Of a DNA stretch of 64,000 nucleotides, positions 1-10,692 are shown in pieces (positions within the stretch are counted from its first letter, which is position 1; the number at the start of each line of letters is the position of its first letter). Both the position numbers and the translations under genes were made by a program. Under the pieces are notes generated by a model, which was not told where the DNA came from, did not search any database, and was given only the letters and a program-made list of their open reading frames with translations. The DNA comes from Anthonomus grandis grandis (taxonomy: Eukaryota; Arthropoda; Insecta; Coleoptera; Curculionidae), in assembly GCF_022605725.1 (NCBI RefSeq), contig NC_065567.1, positions 40,217,127 to 40,281,126 of the forward strand, read 5' to 3'.

Positions 1-537
1 ATATCTAGACATCAACAACGTTTTGGGTTTAATATGTGGTGTGGAATTTTAGGAACCAAAATACTAGGTCCATTTATTTACCATTATTCATTAACAGCAG
101 AACGATATCTTAATTTATTGCAAAATGATTTAGAAGACTGCTTAGATGATTTACCTCTGGCACAAGTCAATAGCTGTTGGTTTCAACAAGACGGGGCTCT
201 TGCACATAATTCTGGGCAAGTTCGACAGTACCTTTCACAGCGTTTTCCTGAAAAGTAGATTGGAACCTCCAGTGAAGTGTCTTGGCCAGCGCGATCCCCG
301 GACTTAACCCCTTTGGACTTCTTCCTTTGGGGATTTATTAAAAACCGAGTCTATCAACATTCTTTTGGAACTGAGCAGGAGTTACGAGAATGTGTGACGG
401 CCGCTTTTCAAAGTATTACGCCAGAGATATTGCGTGATGTTTTAACTGCTACTGTAAGAAGATCATACTTATGTCTAGAAAATAACGGAAACCTGTCTGA
501 ACACCTTAATTTAAATTTAATTTATAAAATGCGTTAA
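1..537 (+). pseudogene. mariner-type (DD41D-spaced) transposase, C-terminal part
   Basis: The reading frame is already open at base 1, so the N-terminal part lies outside the window. It encodes the C-terminal half of a Tc1/mariner DDE transposase, which cuts and joins transposon ends in the nucleus. Visible landmarks are NMWCGILG, the second catalytic Asp in FQQDGALAHN, and the WPARSPDLTPLDFFLWG block holding the third Asp. I count 41 residues between these two Asp, the DD41D spacing. A single in-frame TAG at 256-258 falls where relatives carry Trp, a TGG-to-TAG change; the frame then continues unbroken to the stop at 535-537. No 3' terminal repeat was found in the following 340 bases. Confidence 0.85.
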
Positions 538-880
538 TTTATTTGCTTTTTTCGTTATTTTTAAAATGTAATTATTTGTTGCATATCGTTAGAAAAATCA
601 TAAAACATTTGTCTATTACTGGTTACATTTTTTTATTTATAAGTAGTACAATGCACAATGCAAATCAGTGCTTCATTTAGCTTATCACTTTCTAAATAGA
701 TATTAAGAAAAATGTGACAGACTCGGTAACAGGTATTTACATACGTCAAAGCTTTTGTTTCAAAAGCTTACTTAAAAAATATGATAAAAAAATAGAAAAT
801 TTGCATTTTTCCTTTCAACTAACAAAAAAAATTTGACATGTTGACATCATTGAATTTGTAATAAAAAATGGAATCAGATA
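538..880. other. AT-rich intergenic stretch, nothing recognised
   Basis: No open frame, RNA gene or terminal repeat is recognisable. It is presumably the 3' flank of the preceding transposase remnant. Confidence 0.5.
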
Positions 881-1222
881 CAGGGTGTACTTTCTTTTCG
901 CGCCATATAAAAAAATAAAGTTGATGATGGTTTCTCGAAAACGAAACGTCGGATATAAAATTTAAAAGCGCCATTACGTACTACATCAAAAGTGTCAATA
1001 GTTTTTTGATATCTTTTAAAATAAAGCCAGGAAAAAATAAAATCGATATTGGCAAATTTCCGTTTTTTCCAAATATCTCAGCAGGCCATGGAAATTTTTG
1101 AAGTTTCTCAACGGCATGTAAATACGCTTCCAAGTGCACAACTTTTTCCTAATTTAACCGAAGCTGTATCTCCAACAGGTACCGAGATCCCCATTCTTAG
1201 GATCCTTATCTTGGACACCCTG
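881..1222. mobile_element. CAGGGTG-ended MITE-like element, 342 bp
   Basis: The unit begins CAGGGTGTAC and ends GGACACCCTG, with TA on each side (879-880 and 1223-1224), the target duplication expected for Tc1/mariner elements. The inverted match is only about nine bases. It contains no plausible protein; a short frame inside shows no family resemblance. The same CAGGGTG termini occur on the larger mariners at 35834-38561 and 57792-60375, so it is probably a non-autonomous passenger of that group. Confidence 0.65.
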
Positions 1223-1887
1223 TATACTGTAAACATTCATTGTACTATTTAGTGAAAGATTGTTAAACATGTATTTAATGTGTAGCTGTTTCTAGAATTT
1301 GAAAGCAAATGTAGTAAGAGAACAATAAAATGTAGTGGTTCCATTAAAATGAATGGTGTATGTCCTTCTCGTTTAAATGTCATGATTTATGGTGCAGGTA
1401 ACATTATATTGGGTGGTGCGTCGCCGAGCGGAACATAGGAAATCCCATGTAAATTTTAAGGGGGTCAATTATTGGCTTCCCTGTACATTTTACAGAAAAA
1501 ATGTAAGATAACTTTTTGAAGAGACCAATCTGGCAAACCCTCGTGCAAAGTTTCAAAAAATTTCAATAAGCGAATCTTGAATTATTCAATTAAATGTAAT
1601 TGCAAAATTACCAAATTTTTGGTTCAGGTAAAACTAGACACCAACCACCAGCAAACAATTTGTTATAAGGCTTTGTCAAATCTGACGTACAGCCGAATAC
1701 AAAAAATGTTTTTTTTTTTTCGTTTTATCAATCTCACAACCATATATTCAAAGTAAGACACGTTAACATTACTTTTTTATCTAAACTTTTATTTAATATA
1801 ACGATGAAGTTAAACCAATAACAATTATTATTATCGATTATTAAAAAAATAATTTTATCATAATTAGAATTTAATTAAACCAATAGC

Positions 1888-1990
1888 AGTATCTGAAATA
1901 TTTTCAATTTATTTTCCCATCAAGCCTATCTGGTCCATTTCAACCATTAAATCTATTGTTTGTAAATTCGAGTCCAAAGGCATTGCAATA
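1888..1990 (+). repeat. inverted copy of the transposase N-terminal coding region
   Basis: Read on the plus strand, this segment encodes a diverged version of the STIKRIVNKFESKG region that starts the minus-strand transposase of the same element at 2924-3023. The DNA similarity is obvious by eye, from the AGCAGTATCTGAAAT start to the GAGTCCAAAGGCA end. It extends the terminal inverted repeat into coding sequence. Confidence 0.75.
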
Positions 1991-2014
1991 AATATTTTAA
2001 AAATAATAGAGAAT

Positions 2015-3039
2015 TACATAAAAACACGTGATACTGTTCAAACAACCTCCCATTAACAGCTAAAAAATATCCTAACCGATCATAAAATTAATTTCTAACG
2101 TTACTTAGTTGATATTGGGAAATTTTATTACATTCTAACGAAATAGCGTTTTGTAACTGGTTTAGATTCTCAAATTTGACACTTCTATAAATGACACTTT
2201 TTAAATGACCCACAAAAGGAAGTCATTCGGTGAAAGATCAGGTGACCTGGCTGGCCAAAGTATCCGGTACCGTGGACCAATAATATTGCCGTTAAAAGCA
2301 TTTTTCAAGCACTCTCTAACCATACGGGCATTATGGGCTGGGCAACCATCTATTTGATCTTCCTGAACAACTTCTTCCAAGGCGGGTCTAATTTGATTTT
2401 GAAATAAGTCCAAATAGGTTTCAGCTGTTAGGTTATAGTCCATAAAAAAGGGTCCAATCATATGGTGTCCGATAATTCCCACGAATACATTTGTTTTTTG
2501 GGGATATTGTGTCTGAGTATGAACAAAGCGATGTTAATTTTCTTGGCTCCAATACCGGCAATTCTGAACATTTGGTTCATTGTTGAGGGTAAATGTACAT
2601 TCATCGGTAAAAAAAATATTTCTTAAAAAATTCCTATCATTATTTGCTCTTTCCATCATTTTAAAACAAAATGCCATTCTTCGCTCTTCATTTCCTTCCT
2701 GCAGCTCTTTTTCGCAGCTGTTTTTTGAATTTATACGAATAATATTTGGGTTTTTTTAAAGTGCAATACCCTTGTATGATGTTTATTTACCTCTTGCGCA
2801 AGAACCCTCGTACTAAACATCTTGTTTTCCTCCACACTCAGTAGAATATTAAGATCTCTGTTCTCTCTTTCTTCGGCTCTATTTTCGATATCCTGAGTTG
2901 AACATTTACAATTATTTATTACGGTACCTTTAGACTCGAACTTGTTGACAATACGTTTAATAGTTGAAATGGACGGAATGGGCTTGGTGGCGAAATAAAC
3001 TGAAAACATTTCAGATACTGCTCTAAAACTGTGTGACAA
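2015..3039 (-). pseudogene. mariner-like transposase
   Basis: Decayed transposase of the 1409-3295 element. In reading order: an N-terminal helix-turn-helix-like part with STIKRIVNKFESKG; the first catalytic Asp in FFTDECTFTLNN, lying in the frame-broken stretch 2482-2731; the VGIIGHHMIGPFF strand; a shortened second-Asp region, IDGCPAHNAR; and the WPARSPDLSPNDFLLW third-Asp block near 2210-2250. A weakly preserved C-terminus can be followed to about 2015. Frames shift several times, and the usual Gln-Gln-Asp motif has lost residues (QDGAPAH has become DGCPAH). The product would be inactive. Confidence 0.75.
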
Positions 3040-3295
3040 TATTCATTTTACTGGTGCCTGTTTGGTTTTACCTGAACCGAAAATTTGCTAATTTTGCAAT
3101 TACATTGAATTGAATAATTCAAGATTCGCTTATTACACAAGGTTATTACACAAACTTTGCACAAGGGTTTCCCAGATTGGTCTCTTTAAAAATTATCTTA
3201 CATTTTTTCTATAAAATGTACAGGGAAGCCAATAATTGACCCCCTTAAAATTTACATGGGTTTTCCTATGTTCCGCTCGGCGACGCACCACCCGG

Positions 3296-4970
3296 TATAG
3301 TCCTTTAGGGTATCCACACAACGGGCCTGGGTGATCACCAGTAGCATGGCTGTCTTAGCCTTATTTTTGTATTGTCTTTATGGTGTGTGTGCAAAGGAAG
3401 GGAAGCGATTCTGTTTTAGGTGAACTCCTTGGGGAATGTTCTTCCAATAATATTGAAGCTAGCCATAGTGTAGAAATTGAAACGTTTGTTAATGAGAAGA
3501 CAACTGAAAATCAACAAGTAGCAGTACAACGATTGAACAAGCAATCAACAAGAGAAATTGAAATTGAGAGCGTATCAAACTTTTTAAGATCTTGAAATGA
3601 TGAAACTTATGATAAGTAAGTTATCTTTTTATAAAATTATATAAGATGTATTAACATATACCTGTAAATGTCTAGGTGCATGAGACAACTGACATCAATG
3701 ATGAAACAGGTAAATAAGACAAATACAGGTAAACGAAAAATGGACAAACAAGTTTATTTTCCATCAAAGAAGAAGGAGCAGTAAATAAAAGTAATAAATT
3801 GTATATTTTTTTCTATTTATCAGTATTTTTTTATATAATAGGTATATTTTTATAGGTTTAAGTATATATGTATATGTGTATTATAATTTTTTATGTAAGT
3901 TTTAGGCAAATATTTGAAAAAACATTACCTATCTCATAAGTTTCTTGCAGTTTCTTCTTATGAGTATTAATCGAAACTGCAAATTGTAAATAATATTTTA
4001 GCATAAAATAATGACGTTTCTTTTCAAATCAGTCGTATACATGTCTTTGCAGCATTTATAAAATAAAACTTTTAATATATGGTACATTTATATAACAGTA
4101 TAACTAATTAAATCTATTGTGTTTTCACTTACCAAAATTACCTCTCTACCTAGGTATAAAAGTTATTTAAAAAAATAGGTACTTATTTCAGAAAGATTAA
4201 TATCATTTATATATTTAAGATTAAAATTAAAGTACAATACTACAATATTTTATAAATTTTGTTTTCCATTTATTTATTTTTTCTAAATATACAATACCCT
4301 ATTGTTTAAGTTGGGCTTTTCCGTTTGATATGTCCACATATAGTGAACTTAAAAAAATAATAGTTATTTCTATAACAAAAGGGAGCAAAGTGCATAATTT
4401 CCTTACGTGGATGAAGTTTGATCCAGCAAAAGCATCTACAGTGAGGAAATGACACTGCTCATACAGTATTCATATAATTTTTTCTACTTTCATTCTTATT
4501 AATAAGCACAATTTAATGTAAAAAATTAATTTTATAAAAAATAATAAGCAAGATGTAGTCAAATAAAAAAATTTAATTAGGCAGGGAAATAAAATTAAAA
4601 ATTTTCTTATAAGGTAGTAGAAAAATAATTTTTTTTAAATAACACTTTCTCAAAAATAAACTATAGTAATTTTAAATAATATCCAAAATCAAATAAATCC
4701 ATGTCCGCCCAAAGAAATTTTAAAAAAATATTTATTAAAAAAAAAACAATTTCCATTCCATTGGATCGTTCAACCAAACTGCATTTTTTTGATACTTACA
4801 TTAGGGTATTATGTATAAAATTAATATTTGAATTTTCTTGTTTGCATCATTTATATTTAATTCATTTAAAGAATCAATAATTATTGTTATTCCAGCAACG
4901 CTATTTTTTATTTTAATTAAATTATTATTCCATTAATTATTATTTTCATTAATTCTTATTGCCAGAAACC
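3296..4970 (+). other. AT-rich stretch with two weak possible exons
   Basis: The only protein-like pieces are an open frame at 3380-3595, Glu/Asn-rich with no recognised family, and a short lysine-rich frame at about 3688-3784 that follows a possible TCTAG acceptor, reads KRKMDKQVYFPSKKKEQ and stops. They could be the end of a small host or transposon gene, but no splice connection in phase was found. The remainder, 3800-4970, is low-complexity AT DNA without recognisable content. Confidence 0.3.
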
Positions 4971-5087
4971 GGTGCTTCTAGCAGCAAACATTGCTCTTTT
5001 GTTGATTGCCCCCGCCATTCACATAATATTTAAATATCTGAATAGGACAGTCGGAGATAGCCGAATGGTGACGGGAATCGGGTCACC

Positions 5088-5113
5088 GAATAAAAGATCT
5101 CACAGAAGCGAAG
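5088..5113. repeat. left member of a 26-bp inverted repeat pair
   Basis: This segment matches the reverse complement of 9655-9680 at 25 of 26 bases; the shared core is GATCTCACAGAAGCGAAG. The pair flanks the THAP exon and the Harbinger insertion, 4.5 kb apart, and may mark the ends of a THAP-bearing element. Similarity fades outside the core. Confidence 0.5.
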
Positions 5114-5348
5114 GCTAGCCCTTTTTACCGAACCGGTTCCCTCCCATTTACCCCCATTCTAACGGGTACAACTGTCGTCGCCCACGTGGGGTATCGGGTC
5201 ATAATTAGTGTATTAGTACGAGCGTTAGTGTGTATATTTGCGATATTTTGTAATTTGCCGTTTTTTATTTTATTTTTGTTAAGTAGGTATTACACATTAC
5301 CTTGTTTTGGAGTTTAACTCTGTGCTCTATGACTTTTATTACACTAAA

Positions 5349-5436
5349 ATGCCAACTTTTTGTGCGTATAGGGGTTGTTTTGCCAAAAGCGTCGCTGGAA
5401 AAAGTTTATTTTCGTTTCCTAGGGATATTAGAAGGT
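5349..5436 (+). CDS. THAP-type zinc finger, first coding exon
   Basis: The exon starts MPTFCAYRGCFAKS and contains SLFSFPRD, the start of a THAP DNA-binding domain: an N-terminal Met-Pro, a Cys-x4-Cys zinc pair, then the Phe-Pro region. The open frame runs to AGAAG followed by GTGAGC, a good donor site, and would otherwise hit a stop at once. The remaining zinc ligands (Cys-x2-His) should lie in a downstream exon that I could not find; the Harbinger element at 5749-9108 sits in what would be the intron or next exon. THAP domains occur in host regulators and in P-element-like transposases, and I cannot decide between them. Confidence 0.55.
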
Positions 5437-5880
5437 GAGCAATAACAATAATAAAAGAAAGTAGGTATAGAAAAGTTACATTATTATGTATTATTCAAAA
5501 TTACTTTAATTTTCAATTATCTGTCTTTTTATGGACTGGTTTACCCATGCAAGTGCATAATATAGTAGTAGTAAAACCCTTAAAAATCTTATATTTTGTT
5601 CCCGACTATCATAATGGACGGCGACTATACAACGTATAATACCTTTATAAAATATGGACGTATGTGTGGTACCTACATATGTATATAATAATACATACAT
5701 ATATCTTTTTATATATAAATATATAAAAGCCGATGATACCTACTCTTAAGGCGGGACTCCACCAAAATGGGCTAGCCCGGCGGCATTTGCGGCCTTGCCG
5801 CTGGCATAAAATGACGCGGCTTTCTGCGGCTTTGCCGCGGACTTAAAATCGACTCGACCAAACTGGGCAGATGTGTCGGC

Positions 5881-8531
5881 TTGTTGAGAGTTCTTGTTCT
5901 TCATCCGAGAATGTTTGACGACGACGAAATTTTTTTGTTAGGGTATATGGCCCTAAAAATTATTATCAAGAAAAAAAACAAGAGGAAGCACAGGTTTTGG
6001 GCACGGCCTAGTTTAAACAAGAATCTTCAAAAAACTGAAAATAAACTTTTAAGTGATTTAAGAAGTGATAATTGTGGTTTAGTGCCGGGCCATACTATCA
6101 GAAGCTCTTTTCAAAATTTTGTTAGAATGAGTGCAACAGATTTTGAGGAACTAATTTGCTCAATTGGATTAAAAATCGCTAAACGCAACACAAATTACAG
6201 AACTTACATTAAATTGCGATTCCTAGGCACAAGCGATTCATATGTTAGCCTAAGCTACACTTTTTAGATATCAAAGCAGTTAATTAGAGTTATTGTACCT
6301 GAGGTGTGCCAGGCAATAAAAGAAGCTCTCAAGGAACAAATAAAAGTATGTATGTTTTTTTTTATTTTTTTATTAAAGGCTTGTAAAAAAATAAATACCT
6401 GTTATTTCATTTTATTTAACACATAAAACAAATCATTTAACTAAAAACATCAAAATGCAAAAAATCAAAAAAAAAACCTTAAATATTTCTAAGATGTAGG
6501 TATACGCTTAGAGTGGCAATAAATAGGATAATGTATCTTCTGATGATTTCTGACCCTGGTCGTAGGACGTTTAGTTACAGTTAGATTGAGTTGAAGAAGG
6601 CCCTGATGAAATCCATATTGCTGTTTGTCTAAAACCTGATGGCTGCTGGTAGGTGGAGGCCGTAGGGTACTGAGCCAGGCCGTCTGACGTGAAGCTCCAG
6701 TCAGACTGATTTAAAGAAGGTCCTAGTGGAATCCATGTTACTGCTTGGTCAGAACCTAATGGCTGCTGTTGGACGGGGGCGGTTGGGTACTGTGGAGTTG
6801 GTGGATTATTATACATACCAAAGTTTGCTTCATAAAGTGTAGTTTGAATTTTATGTACAACCAGACATCGCGCATAATGAGTAGGTAACTTACGAATTTT
6901 TAATTCGACTTCTTTGCTTAGCAGTGAATACTCATCAAAGTTCTGTCGGCTTTCATATACATATATCTTTAAACATTTTAAAAGTTTCTTCATTCATATC
7001 CTCTGATTCTTCTTGCTTTCTCTTTGTAAATTTTTGTTTGGTATATTGTTTTTCTTTTTTAATGTTTGCTCTACTTGGATTTGGATTATTATTCGAAATT
7101 TCTTGTTGAGTAATAATTTGTTCTTCAGTTTGAGTGCCATCTCTTACCAGATTAATATTGCTAGTTAAAGACTCTTCATCCAAACTTTCTTCACATTGAT
7201 TCTGGAACAAAAATCATTATTTTTTTTTTTACTTTAAAACCCCAAATTAAATTGAGTTAGTTCTTGATTATGTTTTATTTATTATAATTCTAAGTTTTCT
7301 TTTGCAGGTACCAACAACAAAAAAAGCTTGGCAGAAAATTGCTGATCAATTTTTTATAAAATGGAATGTTCCTAATTACATAGGAGCGATGGATGGCAAG
7401 CACGTCGCACTTCAGTCACCAATACATTGCGGAACAGATTTTTTAACTACAAATCTTTTTTTAGTATTGTAATTTAGTAGCAATTGTCGATGCCAATTAT
7501 AACATAATATATGCTAATGTCAAAAGCCAAGGTAGGATATCTGACGGAGGAGTTTTCAATAATTGTAGTTTTAAACAAAAATTGGAAAGCAATGAGCTAA
7601 ATTTACCTGATCCTCGCGCTCTACCTGGACGAGTACAACCTGTTCCTTACGCAATACTTGCAGATGACGCTTGTCCATTGGCCCAAAATATAATTATGTT
7701 ATAGTACATCAAAAAAAAAAACACACAAAATCAATCGCCGCCGCTGGGTTTTCTCAAAAGTACCCCATCGGCATTTTTGGAATCGGAGAGAAAAATGCAG
7801 GGCATGGGAGGGGAACCGGACACTTGAACGACAGATGTTTTTAGGGGATCACTTATCGACCGGGGTGCGATTCGGTTTGGTTTCGTAAAGACTTTAGACG
7901 TAGTATTAATTAATTAAAATTAAATTAAAATAAGTATGGTTTGCAACTTATTATAATCCGGTATCTTTTGTAACATTTTAAGAATTATACGTGTTGATGT
8001 AAGAGTCCGGTGTTTGATTTATTGGCTCTGACGAACATTTATAAAACCAGTGGCATAATTCTTATTATTTAAAAAAATTTAATTAGACTGTTTCTAACAA
8101 TTAAACCATATCCTGGCACACATAAAGATGGTTCCAAAGTAAGAATATGTAATTACAGAATAAGTAGAGGAAGAAGAATATCAGAAAATGTATTTGGGGA
8201 CTTGGCTTCAGTTTTTAGAGTATTTAGAAAACCAATGTTACTTCAAGAAACCACCGCTACTGAAGTAACATTGGCATGCTTGTATTTACATAATTTTATG
8301 AGACGCAACACAGAGACTCGATCTCGTTATAACCCACCAGGCACATACGACATAGAAGATACAGAAACAGGGACAATTCTACCAGGATCGTGGAGAATGG
8401 ACAGTTTAACCAATGACACATTGTTGCCGCTTGCTAGAACTTCCCGAAAATCTGCAAATATACCACAAAAAATAAGAGATGAATTTTGTGAATATTTCGT
8501 TAACAAGGGGAAAAGTCGATTGGCAAGATAG
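5881..8531 (+). pseudogene. HARBI1-like PIF/Harbinger transposase
   Basis: Exon 1 runs from about 5881 to 6345 and exon 2 from 7308 to 8531, joined in phase 0 across an intron with GTATGT and TTTTGCAG ends. Exon 1 carries the N-terminal helical region (SFQNFVRMSATDFEELI). Exon 2 carries the DDE_Tnp_4 catalytic fold: AMDGKHVALQSP (first Asp), ILADDACPLA (second Asp region) and NYRISRGRRISENVFGDL (catalytic Glu). Lesions: TAG at 6265-6267 where an Arg is usual, two frameshifts around 7440-7480, and a ~400-bp insertion between the second Asp and the Glu. The first codon is uncertain because the frame is open upstream of 5881. Confidence 0.85.
7696..8095. other. insertion inside the Harbinger transposase coding region
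   Basis: Transposase similarity stops after CPLAQNI and resumes at KPYPGTHKDGSK, while an intact relative would run directly from one to the other. The intervening ~400 bp is GC-richer at its left side (7735-7890) and AT-rich at its right. No terminal repeats or family were recognised. AATTA-like bases at both edges could be a short target duplication. The edges are approximate. Confidence 0.5.
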
Positions 8532-9036
8532 ATACGCATAGCTTTTTTAATACCTTAATATCAGATAAAGTCGAGGTCCCCTCTTATAGGACTACCCTGT
8601 ACTTATGTTGGCATAATTATCTTTTGTATTCCGCATTAAAAAATCAATAAAAGATTTGTTAAACTTACCTGTGTATTGATTTCATCAGTCTCTTGGGTAA
8701 GGCGTGGTGTATTCTTGTCCTTCAAAAACTCCAAATACGGATAGGCAAACCATTTGGTTTTATAATTCTTAACAGCTGAACCTGATTTTTTTGATTCCAT
8801 CTTCCTTTTTTCTCGATAAAAGTGGCTCGTTACATTTTTTATTTTTCTTTCTACCTCAGCTTTTTCAACACGTAATACTTTTCAAATGTTTAGTAATGAA
8901 TCTGATCTATAATTTTTATTTTTGTAAGTATTTTCTCTAGGGTTCCACAAATTGCTTTCATTTCGGAATAATTCTATCAATAATAGGACTTTTTTGTCAC
9001 TCCATTCGGTGGAAATAATATGGGTATCATTTCGGC

Positions 9037-9064
9037 GGGTTGGGTTGGGTTGGGTTGGGTTGGG
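9037..9064 (+). repeat. (TTGGG)n tandem repeat
   Basis: About five and a half perfect copies of a 5-bp unit lie just inside the right end of the Harbinger element. They form part of the presumed first codons of its MADF gene. The unit resembles, but is not, the common insect telomere unit TTAGG. Confidence 0.85.
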
Positions 9065-9654
9065 CACAACACAAAAACGGCCTAGGCCAGTTTGGTGGAG
9101 TCCCGCCTTTAAATGTGTTGTGTTTAAAACATATGAGAAAACATACCTGCGTATAAACCTTCCAGCTAAATTTTAATTTAAAAATACCTACCTATGAACA
9201 TGTATATTGTTAACATATTAACATCACACAAATAGCAGACTTTTTCTCAGCTAGTGCCTTACTAAAGGCAAATATTATTTACCATTATCACAAAACAACT
9301 AACACAAAAATTCCATTCCAAAATAAATTAAAAGTATACTAACCTACACCTCTATCATGTATCAAAACTGTCAAATAACAATTTCTATAAAAATAATAAT
9401 TATTATAATTATTCTAAAAAGCAAGGACCAATATAAGCCTTAAAAAAAATTATATTTGAAATGTAACTAAATTTTGTAGTTTGCTTACGTATTATATGAA
9501 TAGAACCATTCTGATTTTAAAAATAAAAGCACTTCGTTAGGTGTATGCGTTTACTATAACTTTACGAGATATCTCAGTGTATTTGCGCCGGGTGCATCTG
9601 TCAGTTGGGCTTATAAAAAACTGGTTCACGGATATCAAAGGAGCCGACGCAAGT

Positions 9655-9680
9655 CTTCGCTTCTGTGAGATCGTTTATTC
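9655..9680. repeat. right member of a 26-bp inverted repeat pair
   Basis: Reverse complement of 5088-5113 with one mismatch; see that entry. The surrounding region 9112-9734 contains no recognised gene; the open frame at 9541-9735 spans this repeat and is probably accidental. Confidence 0.5.
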
Positions 9681-9733
9681 TGTGATCGGGTGCTTTTTAG
9701 TGGCGTCTTTATTTTTTGGAGTTTTTCTTAAAT

Positions 9734-9985
9734 AACAGCGCGTTGCGGAAAAACCGTAACATTTAAAGAAAAACGGTTTTTAGTGGATTATAGCCAGATA
9801 GTGTCCGGTAGTTTCAGAAAAAAAATGGTTTTCGTAGGTATCATAGGTATGCCGGTATTAAGCGTCAAAGTTAAAAAAAGGTGTAGAGCAAAAACTACTT
9901 TACGTAGAAGGTTGTAGAGTATGTCGAAAAATAGGTCAAAAAAAGGCTCAAAAAGGGGTTTATATTTGTTAACACAGCTCACCCT
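9734..9985. repeat. remnant ending in a mariner CACCCTG terminus
   Basis: The segment ends CAGCTCACCCTG followed by TA, the right-hand terminus of the CAGGGTG mariner group. No matching left end was found, so the left boundary is arbitrary. No transposase sequence is visible. Confidence 0.4.
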
Positions 9986-9989
9986 GTAT

Positions 9990-10640
9990 AATACGTAGCG
10001 CCATGAATAATACCTTTATTTAATCCTAAAGGATTAAGCTTTCAAATGGTGTAAACAAAAAAAAATAAAAAAATTTTTTTGAAGTAGAAAAAAAATTATT
10101 TCTCGAAAAATTCACTTTTTTTTTCGAAAAAAAAATATTTAAGTTTGAGCTCGTTTATCTCGGACGGAATTTCTTTTTGAAAAAAATAGTTTTAACAAAA
10201 AAGAAAGCTAGATTTACGTAGAAAAGGGCTGATTTATCCGCATTGTCGGAAACGTTACCTTTTAGGCCCCACAAGCGTTTAAGTCCGCGAGGTACCGCGC
10301 AAAAAGTTTAAAATTCAATCACAGAAAAATCCGACTTTTAAAGGGTTTATCTTAAAAAGCGCTCTTTCAGAGCTGCTTTATATGAAGGCCTTTAACGTCA
10401 ATGAGTTTCAGAAAATTCGCCTAGGTCAGTTTTCCAGAACGGCTTAATCAAATTTTTTTCGTCAAAAAAACGTTTTTTGCCACGCCCACCCCTTTCGGGG
10501 CGAAAATTTTTTTTTACCGTTATATACGCTTATCCTTCGTACATAAAACGGTAAAAACCCGAAACAAAAATTCGCCATAGAACAAAAGTTATTAGCGTTT
10601 TTGTATCGAAAGTCGGAACCTCCACAATTTTTTGTCGGTG
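9990..10640. other. repeat-like non-coding stretch
   Basis: The region mixes A/T homopolymers with GC-richer blocks such as the one at 10485-10505. It looks like the inner non-coding part of a mobile element, but no termini or protein similarity were found. The family is unknown. Confidence 0.3.
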
Positions 10641-10644
10641 CGTT

Positions 10645-10692
10645 CTTACAATTTTTCTATAAAATGTACAGGGAAGCCCATAATTGACCCCC
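10645..10692. repeat. fragment of the 1409-3295 element terminus
   Basis: This stretch repeats, nearly base for base, the segment at 3190-3240 of the mariner-like element (shared core TATAAAATGTACAGGGAAGC and ATTGACCCCCTT). Similarity ends abruptly on the right at 10693, indicating a truncated second copy. Confidence 0.7.

Larger units (their letters stand above)
1409..3295 (-). mobile_element. mariner-like element with two inverted 5' ends
   Basis: The termini carry GGGTGGTGCGTCGCCGAGCG and its reverse complement, flanked by TA at 1407-1408 and 3296-3297. The inverted match runs about 220 bp inward from each end (1411-1630 against 3065-3293). It resumes further in, so that the first transposase codons are present at both ends: minus strand near 2924-3023 and plus strand near 1888-1990. 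The left arm carries an extra ~250 bp (about 1640-1886). The element therefore looks like a mariner whose 3' end was replaced by an inverted copy of its own 5' end. A fragment of the same terminus recurs at 10645-10692. Confidence 0.8.
6571..9067 (-). pseudogene. MADF-domain protein, Harbinger partner gene
   Basis: Exon 1 is 8669-9067 and exon 2 is 6571-7201, joined in phase 0 (ACACAG donor with GTAAGT, TTCCAG acceptor). Exon 1 encodes a MADF (Myb/SANT-like) domain: VLLLIELFRNESNLWNPREN, then VERKIKNVTSHFYREKRK and KTKWFAYPYLEFL. Exon 2 is acidic, then basic, with a Gln/Pro-rich tail that contains an internal duplication (YPTA..QQP..). Partner proteins of this kind help Harbinger transposases enter the nucleus and bind DNA. 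Lesions: TGA at 8882-8884 and one frameshift near 6960-6990. The presumed start codon lies within a TTGGG tandem repeat, so the N-terminus reads as a Pro-Asn-Pro-Thr-Gln repeat. Confidence 0.8.
5749..9108 (+). mobile_element. PIF/Harbinger transposon
   Basis: The termini are AGGCGGGACTCCACCAAA and its reverse complement (9091-9108), and each is flanked by TTA (5746-5748 and 9109-9111), the 3-bp target duplication typical of PIF/Harbinger. The 3.36-kb interior carries the two expected genes: a HARBI1-type DDE transposase on the plus strand and a MADF/Myb-SANT-like DNA-binding protein on the minus strand. Each gene has one intron, and each intron encloses an exon of the other. Both genes carry inactivating lesions, and the transposase has an insertion near 7696-8095, so the copy is dead although its structure is well preserved. 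Confidence 0.92.

Noticed and set aside
1049..1252. 67-codon open frame
   Set aside because: It spans the right end of the MITE at 881-1222 and shows no protein-family features.
9109..9176. Possible second half of the THAP domain beyond the Harbinger end
   Set aside because: A Cys-x2-Phe instead of Cys-x2-His, no splice acceptor, and the frame enters from transposon sequence.
9541..9735. 64-codon open frame over the inverted repeat
   Set aside because: Covers non-coding repeat sequence and its reading is not protein-like; accidental.
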